Source: Methanobrevibacter wolinii SH (lineage in GTDB: Archaea > Methanobacteriota > Methanobacteria > Methanobacteriales > Methanobacteriaceae). From it: DNA of 64,000 nt. Below, piece by piece: positions 29,467 through 40,004 of this stretch (positions are counted from its first letter, which is position 1; each line of letters opens with the position of its first letter). A program made the position numbers and the translations under genes. A model generated the notes under the pieces. It had not been told where the DNA came from and made no database searches. It was given only the letters and a program-made list of their open reading frames with translations. The stretch lies in assembly GCF_000621965.1 (NCBI RefSeq), contig NZ_JHWX01000007.1, positions 99,373 to 163,372 on the forward strand, in the 5' to 3' direction.

Positions 29467-30258
29467 CTAATCAGAATTAATATTCTTATTAAAATCTTTT
29501 ACCTCTTCTAATTTTTGATTTAATTTATTATTATAATACTCTAATTCTTCATCTTTATCTTTAATCAAAGATTTAAGATCATTTATATAATTTTCAATTT
29601 CAGTATCACTAGATAATAAATCCATTACAGTATAAGGATACTTTGATCTTATTTCAGAAATCTTTAATTTAAAATCAATGATTAATCTATTTAAATCTGC
29701 TTCAGTTGAAAAATCTACATCAAATTTAGAATCTGGAGTTATAGCATATAATGTTTCTAATTTTTTTAAATCACCCATTTTAAAAGCATCTGTAACTTCC
29801 ATAAATAAAGTTTTCTCAAATTCATCTTGATCTTTGTTTAAATCAGGATGTAATCTTTTAACAAGTATTTTATATATTTTCCTAAGTTTTAATGAATCTT
29901 CCTCAGAAAGTTCTGAGAATTCATTTTTATTTTTTAAAACATTTGATACTTCATCCATTGATTCTTTTAATTTTTTATTATAATCCTTAAATTTAAGTTC
30001 TAATTTTTCATCAATTACTTTGATATCTACTTGATTTTGATGATTAATCTCTTTTTGGATTAGTTTGATTTTTGCTTTAATCTTATCTATCTCAAAATCT
30101 TTTTTATATATATTATATTCAAGTAATCCAAAATTAAGAATATATTCCCTCTCTAAACTAGGACATATTTGATTTTTAAGAGATTCATATTCAAAAACCA
30201 AATCAGATAATTCTTTTTTTAATTTTGTATATTCAAAGGAAACTGCAATATTAGACAT
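29467..30258 (-). CDS. Coiled-coil protein with J-domain-like HPD motif
   Basis: This 263-residue protein has predicted coiled coil at about 10-110, a J-domain-like helix pair at about 122-170 with the HPD tripeptide at 137-139 (LVKRLHPDLNKDQ), and another coiled coil at the C terminus. A J domain would recruit Hsp70 (DnaK). The arrangement with a central J domain is unusual for a DnaJ cochaperone. The function is not known. It precedes the HIRAN gene. Confidence 0.65.
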   Translation of the reverse strand: MSNIAVSFEYTKLKKELSDLVFEYESLKNQICPSLEREYILNFGLLEYNIYKKDFEIDKIKAKIKLIQKEINHQNQVDIKVIDEKLELKFKDYNKKLKESMDEVSNVLKNKNEFSELSEEDSLKLRKIYKILVKRLHPDLNKDQDEFEKTLFMEVTDAFKMGDLKKLETLYAITPDSKFDVDFSTEADLNRLIIDFKLKISEIRSKYPYTVMDLLSSDTEIENYINDLKSLIKDKDEELEYYNNKLNQKLEEVKDFNKNINSD

Positions 30259-30701
30259 AATTAAGATTTTAATCTAAACAATATTTAAATATTAATGTTA
30301 TTAGTAAAAATACAATTACCTAATATTATATTATACTGAAAAATGTTTTATTTAAACAGATAAAAACTTAAAAAACACATCACTTAACATAGATTTTATT
30401 TAAACACATAAAACTTTAAAACAGATTACTTAACATAAAATTTATTTAAAACCAGTAAAAACATAAAAAACACATCATTTAACACAAATTTATTTAAAAC
30501 CATATAAAACTTAAAAAAACAGATTATTTTATAATACATTTTATTTAAACACATAAAAACTTAAAAAATAGATTATTTAATAGTCTACTATAATAAAAAC
30601 AATAAAACACAAAAATAGTTTAAAATAAGTAATTTATATAAAATGAAAAAATAGAAAAAAGAAATCAAAAAGTTAATAGAACTTTTACCAATAAATGGAA
30701 A
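30259..30701. other. Intergenic region with A/C-rich recurring words
   Basis: Several stretches of the form TTTATTTAAA followed by ACATAAAAACTTAAAAAAC recur about every 55-65 bases from 30340 to 30580. They have drifted too far to call a clean tandem array. No gene is seen. Confidence 0.6.
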
Positions 30702-30716
30702 AGAGTTTTTTACTCT
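30702..30716 (-). terminator. Short hairpin terminator overlapping a stop codon
   Basis: On the minus strand AGAGT, five A and ACTCT form a five-base-pair stem followed by TTTTCC, overlapping the stop codon of the 80-residue membrane protein gene. The stem is short, so this is tentative. Confidence 0.35.
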
Positions 30717-30952
30717 CCTCCACCATTGTCAACATCACCTTTAGAATATGCATAATATGCTGCTATAATACCAATAATAAAGTAAATGACAACAGCATAC
30801 CATGGGTTTGGTTGTGTGAAATAATATATTGCATAAGCAATAATTAAAGTTACAATCCAAGCACAAATTCCTGAGCCAGTTTTACCTTGAGCAGCTTGTC
30901 CAATTCCAGGTAAGAAAAAGGATATAACTGCAGCACTATTTTTGCTTACCAT
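30710..30952 (-). CDS. Small two-helix membrane protein (TM2-like)
   Basis: This 80-residue protein has two membrane helices (about 7-40 in part, and 50-68). The first segment contains FFLPGIGQAAQGKTGSGICAW, which resembles the TM2 domain consensus with its conserved PG and GQ. The tail is Gly/Asp/Glu. TM2 proteins have no firm biochemical role. A good AAGGATTAAT site precedes the ATG. Confidence 0.7.
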   Translation of the reverse strand: MVSKNSAAVISFFLPGIGQAAQGKTGSGICAWIVTLIIAYAIYYFTQPNPWYAVVIYFIIGIIAAYYAYSKGDVDNGGGE

Positions 30953-31347
30953 ATTAATCCTTCCTTCTATAATTTCTATTAAAAGGTTGTATTTATTAAT
31001 ATATAAAACTAATTAAACTTATATAAAAAATCAAAATAATATAAATAGATATTTAAAAATATACAAACAAAGAATAAGGTTTTGTACATAAATAACTACA
31101 AACAATTAGTATATAATAAAACTATTTTATAATAAACTTAATATAAAGCTATAAATAGCTTAAATAAAGCTATTTTATAAAAAAATAAAAAAATAATATT
31201 TTAAGACATAATTAAATATATTATAATCTCAAAAAATTAAAAATTAAGAAATATAATACCCAATATAATTAAAAAATTAAAACTCTAAAAAAAAACTAAA
31301 AACTATAAAAATTTCTAAATATAATTAAAAATTAAAATTAAAAAAAA
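30953..31347. other. Intergenic region, nothing recognised
   Basis: About 395 bp of A/T sequence between two minus-strand genes. The part near the MFS gene end is A/C-rich and G-poor (about 31260-31345), like other 3' flanks here. No gene is seen. Confidence 0.6.
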
Positions 31348-32502
31348 TTAAGAATTATAAACACTTTTAGGTATAATTAAATACAATAAGATAAATGAAA
31401 GTATCAATGGAAAGATTGCACCTAAAAATATAGACATTACACCAAAATCATTTACTAAAAATCCACCTATAGATGTACCAATTGCAATACCACCATTAAG
31501 AATACATAAAAATATTCCATTTGCAAGTTCAGGAGATTCTGGAAGTAATCTTCTTTCAATATATTGCATTACAGTATAACCTGCACCATCAAGTATTCCA
31601 ATAATCATCATCAATATTACAGCATATATTTTTATTCTAGCAAACTTGTATAATAAAATAAGTGTAATGATTCCAATAATAGATACACTAAATATAGCAA
31701 ATCGAGACTTATTTTTAAGTAATTTCCCATAAATTCCTGTTCCAAATATTGATATTAATCCATATACAAATAAAATTAAACTTAAATTATAAGTATAAAT
31801 ATGATTAACTGTTTGGAAAAAGTAAGACATATAATTATAAATTATACTTATTCCAATTGGATACATAATAATTCCAATAAAAGAAACAATATATTTCTTA
31901 GATTTAAGTAAATTATAAGGTAATGGATTGGATTTTTTTAAATTAGGCATTCTTGGAAAACCACAAATTAAGATAAGAGGTATAAAATTAATTATACTTA
32001 ACCATAACATTACTGCCTTATAACCTAAAAGAGTACCAATAGCTGTTGTAATTGGTAGACCTATTATACTTCCAATTGATATACCAAGTAATATTTTTGT
32101 AACATAATCTTGTTTTAATCCTTTAGGAGCTATTTCTTCTGCTACTGTAAGTGCAATACTTACAAAACTTGAATAAAAAATTGCAGGTAAAATCCTACAA
32201 ATTAATGATATAAGAAGATTATTTGTAAATATTGATATTAAACTACTTATTACAAATATTGAAAGTATTGAAATAAAAACTGTTTTTCTTTCAAATCTTT
32301 TAAAGATAAGAGGTAGAAATAGTCCTGTTAATGCTATTGTATATGTAAAAGAACTAACAAATAATCCAGAAATTGCAATAGAAATATTAAAATATTTTGA
32401 TATTTCAACTAATATACCAACTATACTAAGTGGTGTATTAACTGCTAAAGTAGCAAATGCTAAAATATAAACCATTATTCTAGAATCAGTTATTTTAAAC
32501 AT
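31348..32502 (-). CDS. MFS transporter
   Basis: This protein of about 384 residues has 12 hydrophobic segments of a major facilitator superfamily secondary transporter, with a short charged loop after helix 2 (FKRFERKTVF) fitting the conserved MFS position. The substrate cannot be predicted; a drug or sugar exporter is typical for the YdhP/AraJ-like look. I place the start at the ATG at 32502 with AAGGAATTAAT before it; an upstream TTG would add ten residues. Confidence 0.85.
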   Translation of the reverse strand: MFKITDSRIMVYILAFATLAVNTPLSIVGILVEISKYFNISIAISGLFVSSFTYTIALTGLFLPLIFKRFERKTVFISILSIFVISSLISIFTNNLLISLICRILPAIFYSSFVSIALTVAEEIAPKGLKQDYVTKILLGISIGSIIGLPITTAIGTLLGYKAVMLWLSIINFIPLILICGFPRMPNLKKSNPLPYNLLKSKKYIVSFIGIIMYPIGISIIYNYMSYFFQTVNHIYTYNLSLILFVYGLISIFGTGIYGKLLKNKSRFAIFSVSIIGIITLILLYKFARIKIYAVILMMIIGILDGAGYTVMQYIERRLLPESPELANGIFLCILNGGIAIGTSIGGFLVNDFGVMSIFLGAIFPLILSFILLYLIIPKSVYNS

Positions 32503-33690
32503 TTTATTAATTCCTTTTTTATAAATAGACAATAATATTTTTTTAAAAATTATTTAAATTAAAAAATAAGTTAACTATAGTCATATTACTTTAATTATTT
32601 AAAATTAAAGTTTCCAATAAGAAACCAAGAAAATATATTAAAAATCAATAAAAATAATTTTAGAAATAAACTAATAAATTTAGATTAAAATAAATTATAA
32701 TAAAATAGTAAAATTAATAAAAATTAATTTAAATTATTTAAAATTAATTTAAGTAATTAATTTAGAATAAATTCTATAATAAATAATTAATTAAAAAAAT
32801 TAATAAGATTAAAATATAATTAAGCACTTAAAAGATTATATATTAATAAAAATATATTTTTAAAATCATTTAAACTTATATAAACCATAAAATTATTAGA
32901 AAACTATTAAAAACTATTTTTAAAAGTAAAAAATAAAAAGATAGTGATGTATATTAGATAAAGCTATTTAAAACTATTTTTAAAACTTAAAAATAAAAAA
33001 ATATTAATATATATTAAATAAAATTATTAAAAACCATTTAAATTAAAAAATAATTGATATTAAGATATAAATATTAAAATTAAGACATATAATAAAAATA
33101 CGAAAGTTTTATAAAAATCAAATTATAAGAAATTAAAACTATTAAAAGTAATTAATAGAAATTCAAGAGGTATATTTCAAGTGTAAAATTATTAAGAATT
33201 AGTCATATATTTCAAGTGTAAAAATTATAATAAGATAAGGTAAAATAAATAAAACAAATAGATAATAAGTAAAAATAAGATAAAAATAAGTTCTATAATA
33301 AAAATAAGAAATTATAACAAGATAAATAAAAAAATAAAGAATTTGAATAAGTATAGTTATAAATGAACACTTATAACTTATAATTAATGGATTTTATAAG
33401 AAATATCAGTAAAAAAATTATAAAATATTTAATTTAAAGAGATTAAATTAAACAAGTAAATAAAATTATTAAAAATAAAATACTTAATAAAAAGCAAATT
33501 AATATAAAAAATAAAAAACCTAATAAAAAACTAACTAATACAAAATCTAAAAAAAATAAAAAAATCAATACTTAATAAAAAACCAAATAATACAAAATCT
33601 AAAAAAAAAATAAAAAAATCAATACTTAATAAAAAACCAAATAATACAAAATCTAAAAAAATAAAATATTTAATAAAAAAATGTAAAAAG
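32503..33690. other. Gene-free region with several tandem repeats
   Basis: This 1.2-kb region contains a 60-bp repeat (about 32911-33040, marked by AAACTATTTTTAAAA at 32911 and 32971), a direct repeat of TATATTTCAAGTGTAAAA at 33171 and 33206, and a three-copy repeat (33500-33660, step about 54, marked by TCAATACTTAATAAAAAACC). There is no ORF or RNA gene. Confidence 0.65.
33500..33660. repeat. About 54-bp tandem repeat downstream of the QueG-like gene
   Basis: TCAATACTTAATAAAAAACC recurs at 33565 and 33619, with a third, more divergent copy before them. The block is rich in A and C and free of G, like other tracts downstream of minus-strand genes. Confidence 0.7.
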
Positions 33691-34422
33691 CTATTTTAAA
33701 GCTTTACGTAGATATTTTTGAGTATGAGGACAAACATAGATACACATACCACATATAGTCAATTCTTTATTTAAATTTTTTAAAGAAATCTTTTTAGCTG
33801 CTTTTAAACATTTTTTATAATCAAAAAAGTCTTCTCTTTTTAAATCAGCAGCCCATTTAAGTCCTGAAACTGCAGAGCCTGGACAAGCATCTCTACATTC
33901 TATACATCTACTACCACATAATGATCTTGTAATAGGTTTCCCATATTCAAGTGGTGCATCTGATAAAACAGAAGATAAACGTAATGCAGAACCATAATCC
34001 TTATTTACAAACATTGCACATTTACCAACCCATCCTAAACCTGCTTTTGTTGCAACTGTTTTATAAGGTAATGTATTTCTACAATCATCATTATAAACAG
34101 CATTATAACCTGTTCTAGCTAATGTTTGAGCATAAGCATTATAACCTAAACTTTTTAAATATTTTTCAACATCAATAGCAATAGAATTTAATTTATCATT
34201 AAGATGATTAAAGTTTTCAAGATACTCTTCAGTTGGACCATTAGATAAATTATTTATAACTTCTGGTTTAAAATGAATGAAAAAAGAAATACCTGACTTT
34301 ACTTTAAAATTAAGATTTTCACCATTAATATTACTTATATTCATATCTTCTAAATTTGCAAAACCTACCTCATTTGCTCCTTTTGATAAAATAAAATTTC
34401 TTAAATCTTTTGATAATGACAT
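33691..34422 (-). CDS. QueG-like iron-sulfur protein
   Basis: This 243-residue protein resembles epoxyqueuosine reductase (QueG) and related corrinoid/Fe-S reductases. KAGLGWVGKCAMFVN (127-141) is the conserved family block, and two 4Fe-4S sites follow, with cysteines C169, C173, C176, C180 and C205, C224, C227, C231. It lacks QueG's N-terminal length, and methanogens make archaeosine and not queuosine, so the true substrate is unknown. Confidence 0.75.
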   Translation of the reverse strand: MSLSKDLRNFILSKGANEVGFANLEDMNISNINGENLNFKVKSGISFFIHFKPEVINNLSNGPTEEYLENFNHLNDKLNSIAIDVEKYLKSLGYNAYAQTLARTGYNAVYNDDCRNTLPYKTVATKAGLGWVGKCAMFVNKDYGSALRLSSVLSDAPLEYGKPITRSLCGSRCIECRDACPGSAVSGLKWAADLKREDFFDYKKCLKAAKKISLKNLNKELTICGMCIYVCPHTQKYLRKALK

Positions 34423-34843
34423 GATACAACCTATAAATTATTAATTAGTGATAATTATTTAATTATTATTTATTAAATTTAATCTAAAAATAGAATTATC
34501 ATTTAAAAATAGTCTATTAAATTAACAATAAAATAAATTAAAACACCACACCAAAATTAACAATAAAACAAATTTGAATAAAATTAAATTAAAATTAAAA
34601 TAAATAGTTTATATAGACTTAATTAGATTAAAACTAAGAAAGTTTAAATATTAAAACAATTAAAATAAAATAATATAAGTAAATATTAATTTGCTTTATT
34701 AAAATATCTTTTTTTAAAATTAATTTAATATTCAAATTGTTTTATAGATTTAATATTATGAGATATTTTTTAATATAATTAATATAACAATCGTTAATAT
34801 TTAATAGTAAATATAACAATTGTTAAAACAGAGAGATGATAAT
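34423..34843. other. Divergent intergenic region between two Fe-S protein genes
   Basis: The region separates the QueG-like gene from the DUF2284 gene. Its right end contains the operator palindromes listed separately. The rest is A/T with no recognised element. Confidence 0.6.
34785..34825 (+). promoter_or_regulatory. Two TAAC-N4-GTTA palindromes before the DUF2284 gene
   Basis: TAACAATCGTTA (34785-34796) and TAACAATTGTTA (34814-34825) have centres 29 bp apart, close to three helical turns. A TATA-like AATATAATTAATATA overlaps the first, so the expected start of transcription lies between the two. The second equals the palindrome before the FAD/Fe-S oxidoreductase. Confidence 0.65.
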
Positions 34844-35443
34844 ATGGAAGAAGAAATAAATTTTGATAATTTTTACACTACAGAACATGTTGAAGGAAGT
34901 ATGAATTTAAAAGAATACATAGAAAAATACTATGATGAAGATGTAGAATACAAATTATGTAAAGAATGTCCTAATTATGGAAAAGTATGGATGTGCCCAC
35001 CACATAGAGAAAATTCACTTGATGTATGGAAGAAATTTGAAGAAAAATATGAAAAACTAGATTTTATAATAACGAAAATCAATTTCACGAAAGAAGCAAG
35101 ATCAAGAAATTACAGTTTAGATGAAATCCTCATGAAAATTGTACCAAACACATACAATAAAGAAAATTATAAATTAATGGCAGATTTACGTAAAAAAGAA
35201 AAAGAAACAGGTGGACTATTTATAAATGCAGGACCATGTATTTTATGTACAAAAGGATGTCAAAGACCCTTAGGTAAACCATGTAAAAAACCAGATAAAG
35301 CAAGAAGAGGATGGGATGAACTTGGAACCAGAATATGTGAAGCTGTAGAAGATCACACTGATTTAGAATTAAAATGGTTTGATTTACCTAAAGGAATAAT
35401 ACCAGAATATACTTGTGTAATAACAGGATTTATGCACAATTAA
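34844..35443 (+). CDS. DUF2284 metal-binding protein
   Basis: This protein of 199 residues belongs to DUF2284, a cysteine-rich family presumed to bind metal or an iron-sulfur cluster. The N-terminal block is CKECPNYGKVWMCPPH and the C-terminal one is CILCTKGCQRPLGKPCKKPD, with conserved cysteines and prolines. GAGAGATGATAAT sets the ATG at 34844; an upstream TTG would add eight residues and sits in the operator. The function is not known. Confidence 0.85.
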   Translation: MEEEINFDNFYTTEHVEGSMNLKEYIEKYYDEDVEYKLCKECPNYGKVWMCPPHRENSLDVWKKFEEKYEKLDFIITKINFTKEARSRNYSLDEILMKIVPNTYNKENYKLMADLRKKEKETGGLFINAGPCILCTKGCQRPLGKPCKKPDKARRGWDELGTRICEAVEDHTDLELKWFDLPKGIIPEYTCVITGFMHN

Positions 35444-35604
35444 AACTAAATACTTAAAATTTTATAATTTTAAGTATACTACTTTTTCTTAATAATTCAA
35501 GCATAAAAATTATTTTATAGCCATTAATACAAATAGAATAATAAAAAATTCTACTTCTTTATATTAATAAACTAAAGTTATACAATATAGTAATAAGGGA
35601 AAAA

Positions 35605-36156
35605 ATGCTTGAAGAATTATATCAAATAGATACAAATATCTTATACTTTTTTAATAAAAACTTATCAAACCATATTCTAGATGACTTACTAAGATTATAC
35701 ACCATTGACTTTTGGCATACAATACCTGCATTTGTAATAATAATCCCAATACTTGTTTTAATATTAGATAAAAAAGAGGGTAAAAAGCTATTTAGTTTAT
35801 TTACAATAAGTTACATCTTAAGTATAATCTTATCAAGAATTTTAAAATATACAATACAAAGATTAAGACCACTAATTACTGAAAACTTCATAAACAAATT
35901 AGTAATTGAAAAAGGATATTCTTTCCCATCAGAACACACGTTATTTGCATTTTTAATAGCTACAATATTATCTTATAAATATCCAAAATATGCTCCAATA
36001 TGGTTTATACTTGCAATAATAATGGGAATAGCAAGAGTATATGAAGGAGTACATTATCCAAGTGATGTTATATGTGGTGGATTAATAGGCATTATAATAG
36101 GATATCTTACAATACATAATAAAAATAGGATATATAAATTATTTAAATTAATATAA
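35605..36156 (+). CDS. PAP2-family membrane phosphatase
   Basis: This 183-residue protein is a lipid phosphatase of the PAP2 superfamily. The three active-site motifs are KYTIQRLRP (81-89), PSEH (108-111) and RVYEGVHYPSD (144-154), with histidines H111 and H150 and D154. Five or six membrane helices surround them. In an archaeon it may recycle polyprenyl pyrophosphate carriers used to build the cell wall, which is inference. Confidence 0.9.
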   Translation: MLEELYQIDTNILYFFNKNLSNHILDDLLRLYTIDFWHTIPAFVIIIPILVLILDKKEGKKLFSLFTISYILSIILSRILKYTIQRLRPLITENFINKLVIEKGYSFPSEHTLFAFLIATILSYKYPKYAPIWFILAIIMGIARVYEGVHYPSDVICGGLIGIIIGYLTIHNKNRIYKLFKLI

Positions 36157-36362
36157 ATTAGTAAATAATTTCAAAAAAAAAAACATTAAACAAGGTTATA
36201 TTCAAAAAACCATCAAAACAGCTAAAATGATTAATTAGCTATTTTTTAAGAAAATATTTAAAAAAATAAATCCTATAAATTATTCAATATTAAAGAATTT
36301 AATACATAGTAATTAAAATAATATAAAAACCATATTATAAACAATGTTTAGTTGGGGATAAT

Positions 36363-37721
36363 ATGGTAAATAAAAATATAGAGTTAATGAGAGGAAATCC
36401 TGAAAATGCTGTAAAAAAATTAGCTATTCCCATAATGATATCAATGCTCTTAACTGCATCATATAATATAATAGATGGAATATGGATAGCAGGACTTGGA
36501 CAATCAGCAATTGCAGGAATTGGATTTGTAACTCCAATATTTATGATACTAAATGGAGTAAGCGTAGGACTTGGAAGTGGAGCTACAAGTAGTATTAGTC
36601 GATTTGTAGGTGCTAAAAATCACGAAAAAGCAAGTATATCTGCAGAACATTCATTACTAATCTTTTTAATAGCATCAATCATACTAACAATTGTACTTCT
36701 TCTTATTGAAAAACCACTACTTATATTATATGGAGCAAATGGACAAACATTAATTGAAGGATTAAAATATGGAACCCCATTATTTGCAGGTTTATTTGGA
36801 TTCATGTTTGCAAATGGGGCAAGTGGTATACTACGTGGAGAAGGTGATATGAAAAGAGCAATGTATGCTGTTATAGTATCAGTTGGATTAAATGCAGTAC
36901 TTGATCCTATATTTATTTACATATTAAACCTAGGTTCTGCTGGAGCATCAATTGCTACAGTAGTAAGTAGTGTAATATCAGCAATAGTAATTATGTATTG
37001 GATTTTAATAAAAAAAGATACATATGTTGATGTTAAACTAAAAGATTTTAAATATGATTCAAAAATAGTAAAAGACATTTTAAAAGTAGGTGTTCCTGCA
37101 TCAATGGACATGTTTATTATGTCTATTGCAATGAGTTTATACTTAATATTTATATCAATGATATCTGGAGAATATGGAATTGCAGTATTTACAACAGGAC
37201 AAAGATTATATCTTTTTGCAATAATGCCATTAACAGCAATTGGTAGTGCAGTAACTGCAGTTGTTGGAAGTTCATTTGGTGCTAAAAATAAGGAGTATAT
37301 TTCAAGAGCACATATTTATGGAGCTAAATTTGGAGTTATATTTGGAACAATTGTAACAGCAATACTTGTTATTTTCTCAACACCTCTTTCAACAATATTT
37401 GCATATACAAATAATACAGCAAGTTTAATTCCAGGAATATCAACATTTCTAAAGATAGCATGTTTATCTCTTCCATTTACTGGTGCTGGAATGGTTTCAA
37501 GTTTCTTCTACCAAGGAATTGGAAAAGGAACTACAAGTTTAATGTGGACAATAATAAGAGAAGTAATATTTACAGTTAGTTTTACATACTTCTTTGGAAT
37601 ATACATAAACTGGGGTTTAATTGGTATATGGCTTGGTCTTGCAATAGGAAGAACACTTGCAAGTATTTTAAACTTTAGTTATGCAAGATATACCATTAAA
37701 AAAATTAATTTTAGAAATTAA
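36363..37721 (+). CDS. MATE-family efflux transporter
   Basis: This 452-residue protein has 12 hydrophobic segments and the two-fold layout of MATE exporters, which use sodium or proton gradients to expel cationic compounds. The N terminus shows the MATE start ENAVKKLAIPIMISMLLTAS, and the central GEGDMKRAMYAVI is a conserved loop. The ligand is unknown. GGGGATAAT precedes the ATG. Confidence 0.92.
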   Translation: MVNKNIELMRGNPENAVKKLAIPIMISMLLTASYNIIDGIWIAGLGQSAIAGIGFVTPIFMILNGVSVGLGSGATSSISRFVGAKNHEKASISAEHSLLIFLIASIILTIVLLLIEKPLLILYGANGQTLIEGLKYGTPLFAGLFGFMFANGASGILRGEGDMKRAMYAVIVSVGLNAVLDPIFIYILNLGSAGASIATVVSSVISAIVIMYWILIKKDTYVDVKLKDFKYDSKIVKDILKVGVPASMDMFIMSIAMSLYLIFISMISGEYGIAVFTTGQRLYLFAIMPLTAIGSAVTAVVGSSFGAKNKEYISRAHIYGAKFGVIFGTIVTAILVIFSTPLSTIFAYTNNTASLIPGISTFLKIACLSLPFTGAGMVSSFFYQGIGKGTTSLMWTIIREVIFTVSFTYFFGIYINWGLIGIWLGLAIGRTLASILNFSYARYTIKKINFRN

Positions 37722-37847
37722 TATATTTTCAAAAAACTAAAATAAAACTCAAAAACAATATAAAGAAAACCTAAAATAAAATAAACACTTAAAAAGAAAA
37801 AAATAAGAATATGTATATATTAAAATATATATTTAAACTATAAAATA

Positions 37848-39596
37848 TTAATTATCCTCATTAACTACAAGATCTACAAATTCAAATTTATTTGAATCAA
37901 ATAAACCTTTATCAGATAATTTAAGTGAAGGTATAACAAGTAATGCTAAAAATGACATTGTCATAAATGGAGATTTTAATTTACAACCAAGTAATTTAAC
38001 AATATTTTGAAGATTCCTTAACTTAAGTGAAAGTGTTTCAACACTATCATTACTCATTAATCCAGCAATAGGTAATTCTAAAATTTCTTTAATTTCATTC
38101 CTACGAGATACAACAGCAATACCTCCATGAAACTTATTAATAAGATTTACTGCATCAGCCATATTTTTATTATTTGTACCAACAACAATAATATTATGAG
38201 AGTCATGTGCTACAGAAGAAGCAATTGCAGTATTTTTAATTGAAAAACCTTTAACAAATGCATTTGCAACAGTATTAGCCCCATACCTATTTACAACAGC
38301 TATTTTTAAAATATCTCTATCTTCATTAGCTTGTAAAATATGGTCTTTAACTTCAACTTCTTTTTTAATTTCTTCAGTAATTAAAGATCCATCAGAGACT
38401 TTAATGACACGAACTTTAACTTTATCTTCATCACCATCATAATAAATATCAAAGTCTTCAGGTTTTACTTCACGAAGATTAACTGTATTTTCAAGTTCAG
38501 CATCCTCTGAATCAAATAATACTTTACCATCTTCATATACACATTCGCCACCAACAAATGTTTTTAAAACATTAAAGTTTTCAAAATTATCTATAAGAAC
38601 AAAGTTAGCTCGTTTACCTGGTTCAATTGAACCAGAATCAAGATGATAATGTTGAGCTGGATTTAATGTAACCATTTTAATTGCTTCAATAGGAAATACA
38701 TCATAATCTATTAATCTTTTAACTAAAACTTCAAGGTGACCTTCTTTTAAATCTTTAGGATTCTTATCATCAGATACAATCATGTCAAATATAGGATTCT
38801 TCATAAGAGTTTCTAAATCATCATGTGAAAACTCATCTGCATCATGAGAATTAATAAGATAAATCCTTCTATCATTTTCATTTAAAATATCATCAAAATT
38901 TTTAGCAGAGGAACCTTCACGTACTAAAATTTTCATGCCTAATTTTTTCTTTTCAATAGCTTCATCAAAACTAGATGATTCATGGTCAGTAGATATACCT
39001 GCATTAACATATTTAATTAAATCTTTACCAGTAAGTAATGGTGCATGACCATCAACAGGTTTATTAAGTAATTTTGCTGCATCAATTTTTTTATAAACCT
39101 CTTCATCATCATTAATAACACCAGGGAAATTCATCATCTCTCCAAGACATACTACTTCATTAATATTTAAAAGCATAGAAACATCTTGACTATTTAAAAC
39201 TGCACCAGAATTTTCAAATGAAGTAGCAGGAACACAACTAGGTGCAGAATAATAAAAATCAAATGGTACTTTCTTACCATTATTAATCATGAAATTAACA
39301 CCACGAATACCTAAAACATTTGCAATTTCATGATCATCAGCAATTACAGAAGTTGTTCCATGACTAACTGCAGCTTTAGCAAAATTAGAAGGAGTAAGCA
39401 TAGAACTTTCAATATGAATATGAGCATCAATAAAACCAGGAAGTAAAATACCATCAAAATCAAAATCAATATCTTCAAGACTATCTGTAGCTATTGGTAT
39501 AACATCAGTTATATAACCATCTTTAATCTTAATTTCTGCTGGATACATATTATTAAACTTAACATCAACAATATTTGCAGTAATTATTTTTTCCAT
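37848..39596 (-). CDS. ade: Adenine deaminase
   Basis: This 582-residue amidohydrolase converts adenine to hypoxanthine in purine salvage. The metal-binding DAHIHIESS is at 58-66 with H59 and H61. The barrel is followed by the C-terminal adenine deaminase domain containing DSHNIIVVGTN and GGIAVV. The length and order fit bacterial and archaeal Ade. GAGTGATTTTTT before the ATG supports the start. It converges with the MATE gene. Confidence 0.95.
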   Translation of the reverse strand: MEKIITANIVDVKFNNMYPAEIKIKDGYITDVIPIATDSLEDIDFDFDGILLPGFIDAHIHIESSMLTPSNFAKAAVSHGTTSVIADDHEIANVLGIRGVNFMINNGKKVPFDFYYSAPSCVPATSFENSGAVLNSQDVSMLLNINEVVCLGEMMNFPGVINDDEEVYKKIDAAKLLNKPVDGHAPLLTGKDLIKYVNAGISTDHESSSFDEAIEKKKLGMKILVREGSSAKNFDDILNENDRRIYLINSHDADEFSHDDLETLMKNPIFDMIVSDDKNPKDLKEGHLEVLVKRLIDYDVFPIEAIKMVTLNPAQHYHLDSGSIEPGKRANFVLIDNFENFNVLKTFVGGECVYEDGKVLFDSEDAELENTVNLREVKPEDFDIYYDGDEDKVKVRVIKVSDGSLITEEIKKEVEVKDHILQANEDRDILKIAVVNRYGANTVANAFVKGFSIKNTAIASSVAHDSHNIIVVGTNNKNMADAVNLINKFHGGIAVVSRRNEIKEILELPIAGLMSNDSVETLSLKLRNLQNIVKLLGCKLKSPFMTMSFLALLVIPSLKLSDKGLFDSNKFEFVDLVVNEDN

Positions 39597-40004
39597 AAAA
39601 AATCACTCTATACTATCTAAATATATTATCAAAAAATATAAATTTTTATGTTTTTAACTAAGAGGATATAAAATAAAAAAAACTTTTTTATGATTGTATT
39701 TTGAATTATAAGTAATATTAGAAAGTATTTTAAAAATATATACATTTATTCTTAATCAACTTAGTAATGAAAAAAAGATCTTTGTTTAAAAAACTATAAA
39801 ATAGACATTTTATTGAAATCTTATGAATTTAGAATAAAAATCGTTTTCTAAACCAAAAAATAAATGAAATTGATAAATTTAAATTTTTATATAAAACAAG
39901 TTTTCAGAAAAACCAAAAATAAAAAAAATAAAGCCCCAATAAAAACATGACCTCAAAAAAAAAACTAAAAAAAATAAAAAGAAAAAAATAGTAAAATTAA
40001 AAAT
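39597..40004. other. Intergenic region, nothing recognised
   Basis: About 400 bp of A/T sequence lies between the adenine deaminase gene and the end of the DUF11 surface protein gene. The right end (about 39905-40000) is A-rich with C and very little G, as after other minus-strand genes. Confidence 0.6.

Noticed and set aside
33691..34422. Calling the iron-sulfur protein a true epoxyqueuosine reductase
   Set aside because: Methanogens do not make queuosine and the protein is shorter than QueG, so only the family resemblance is claimed.
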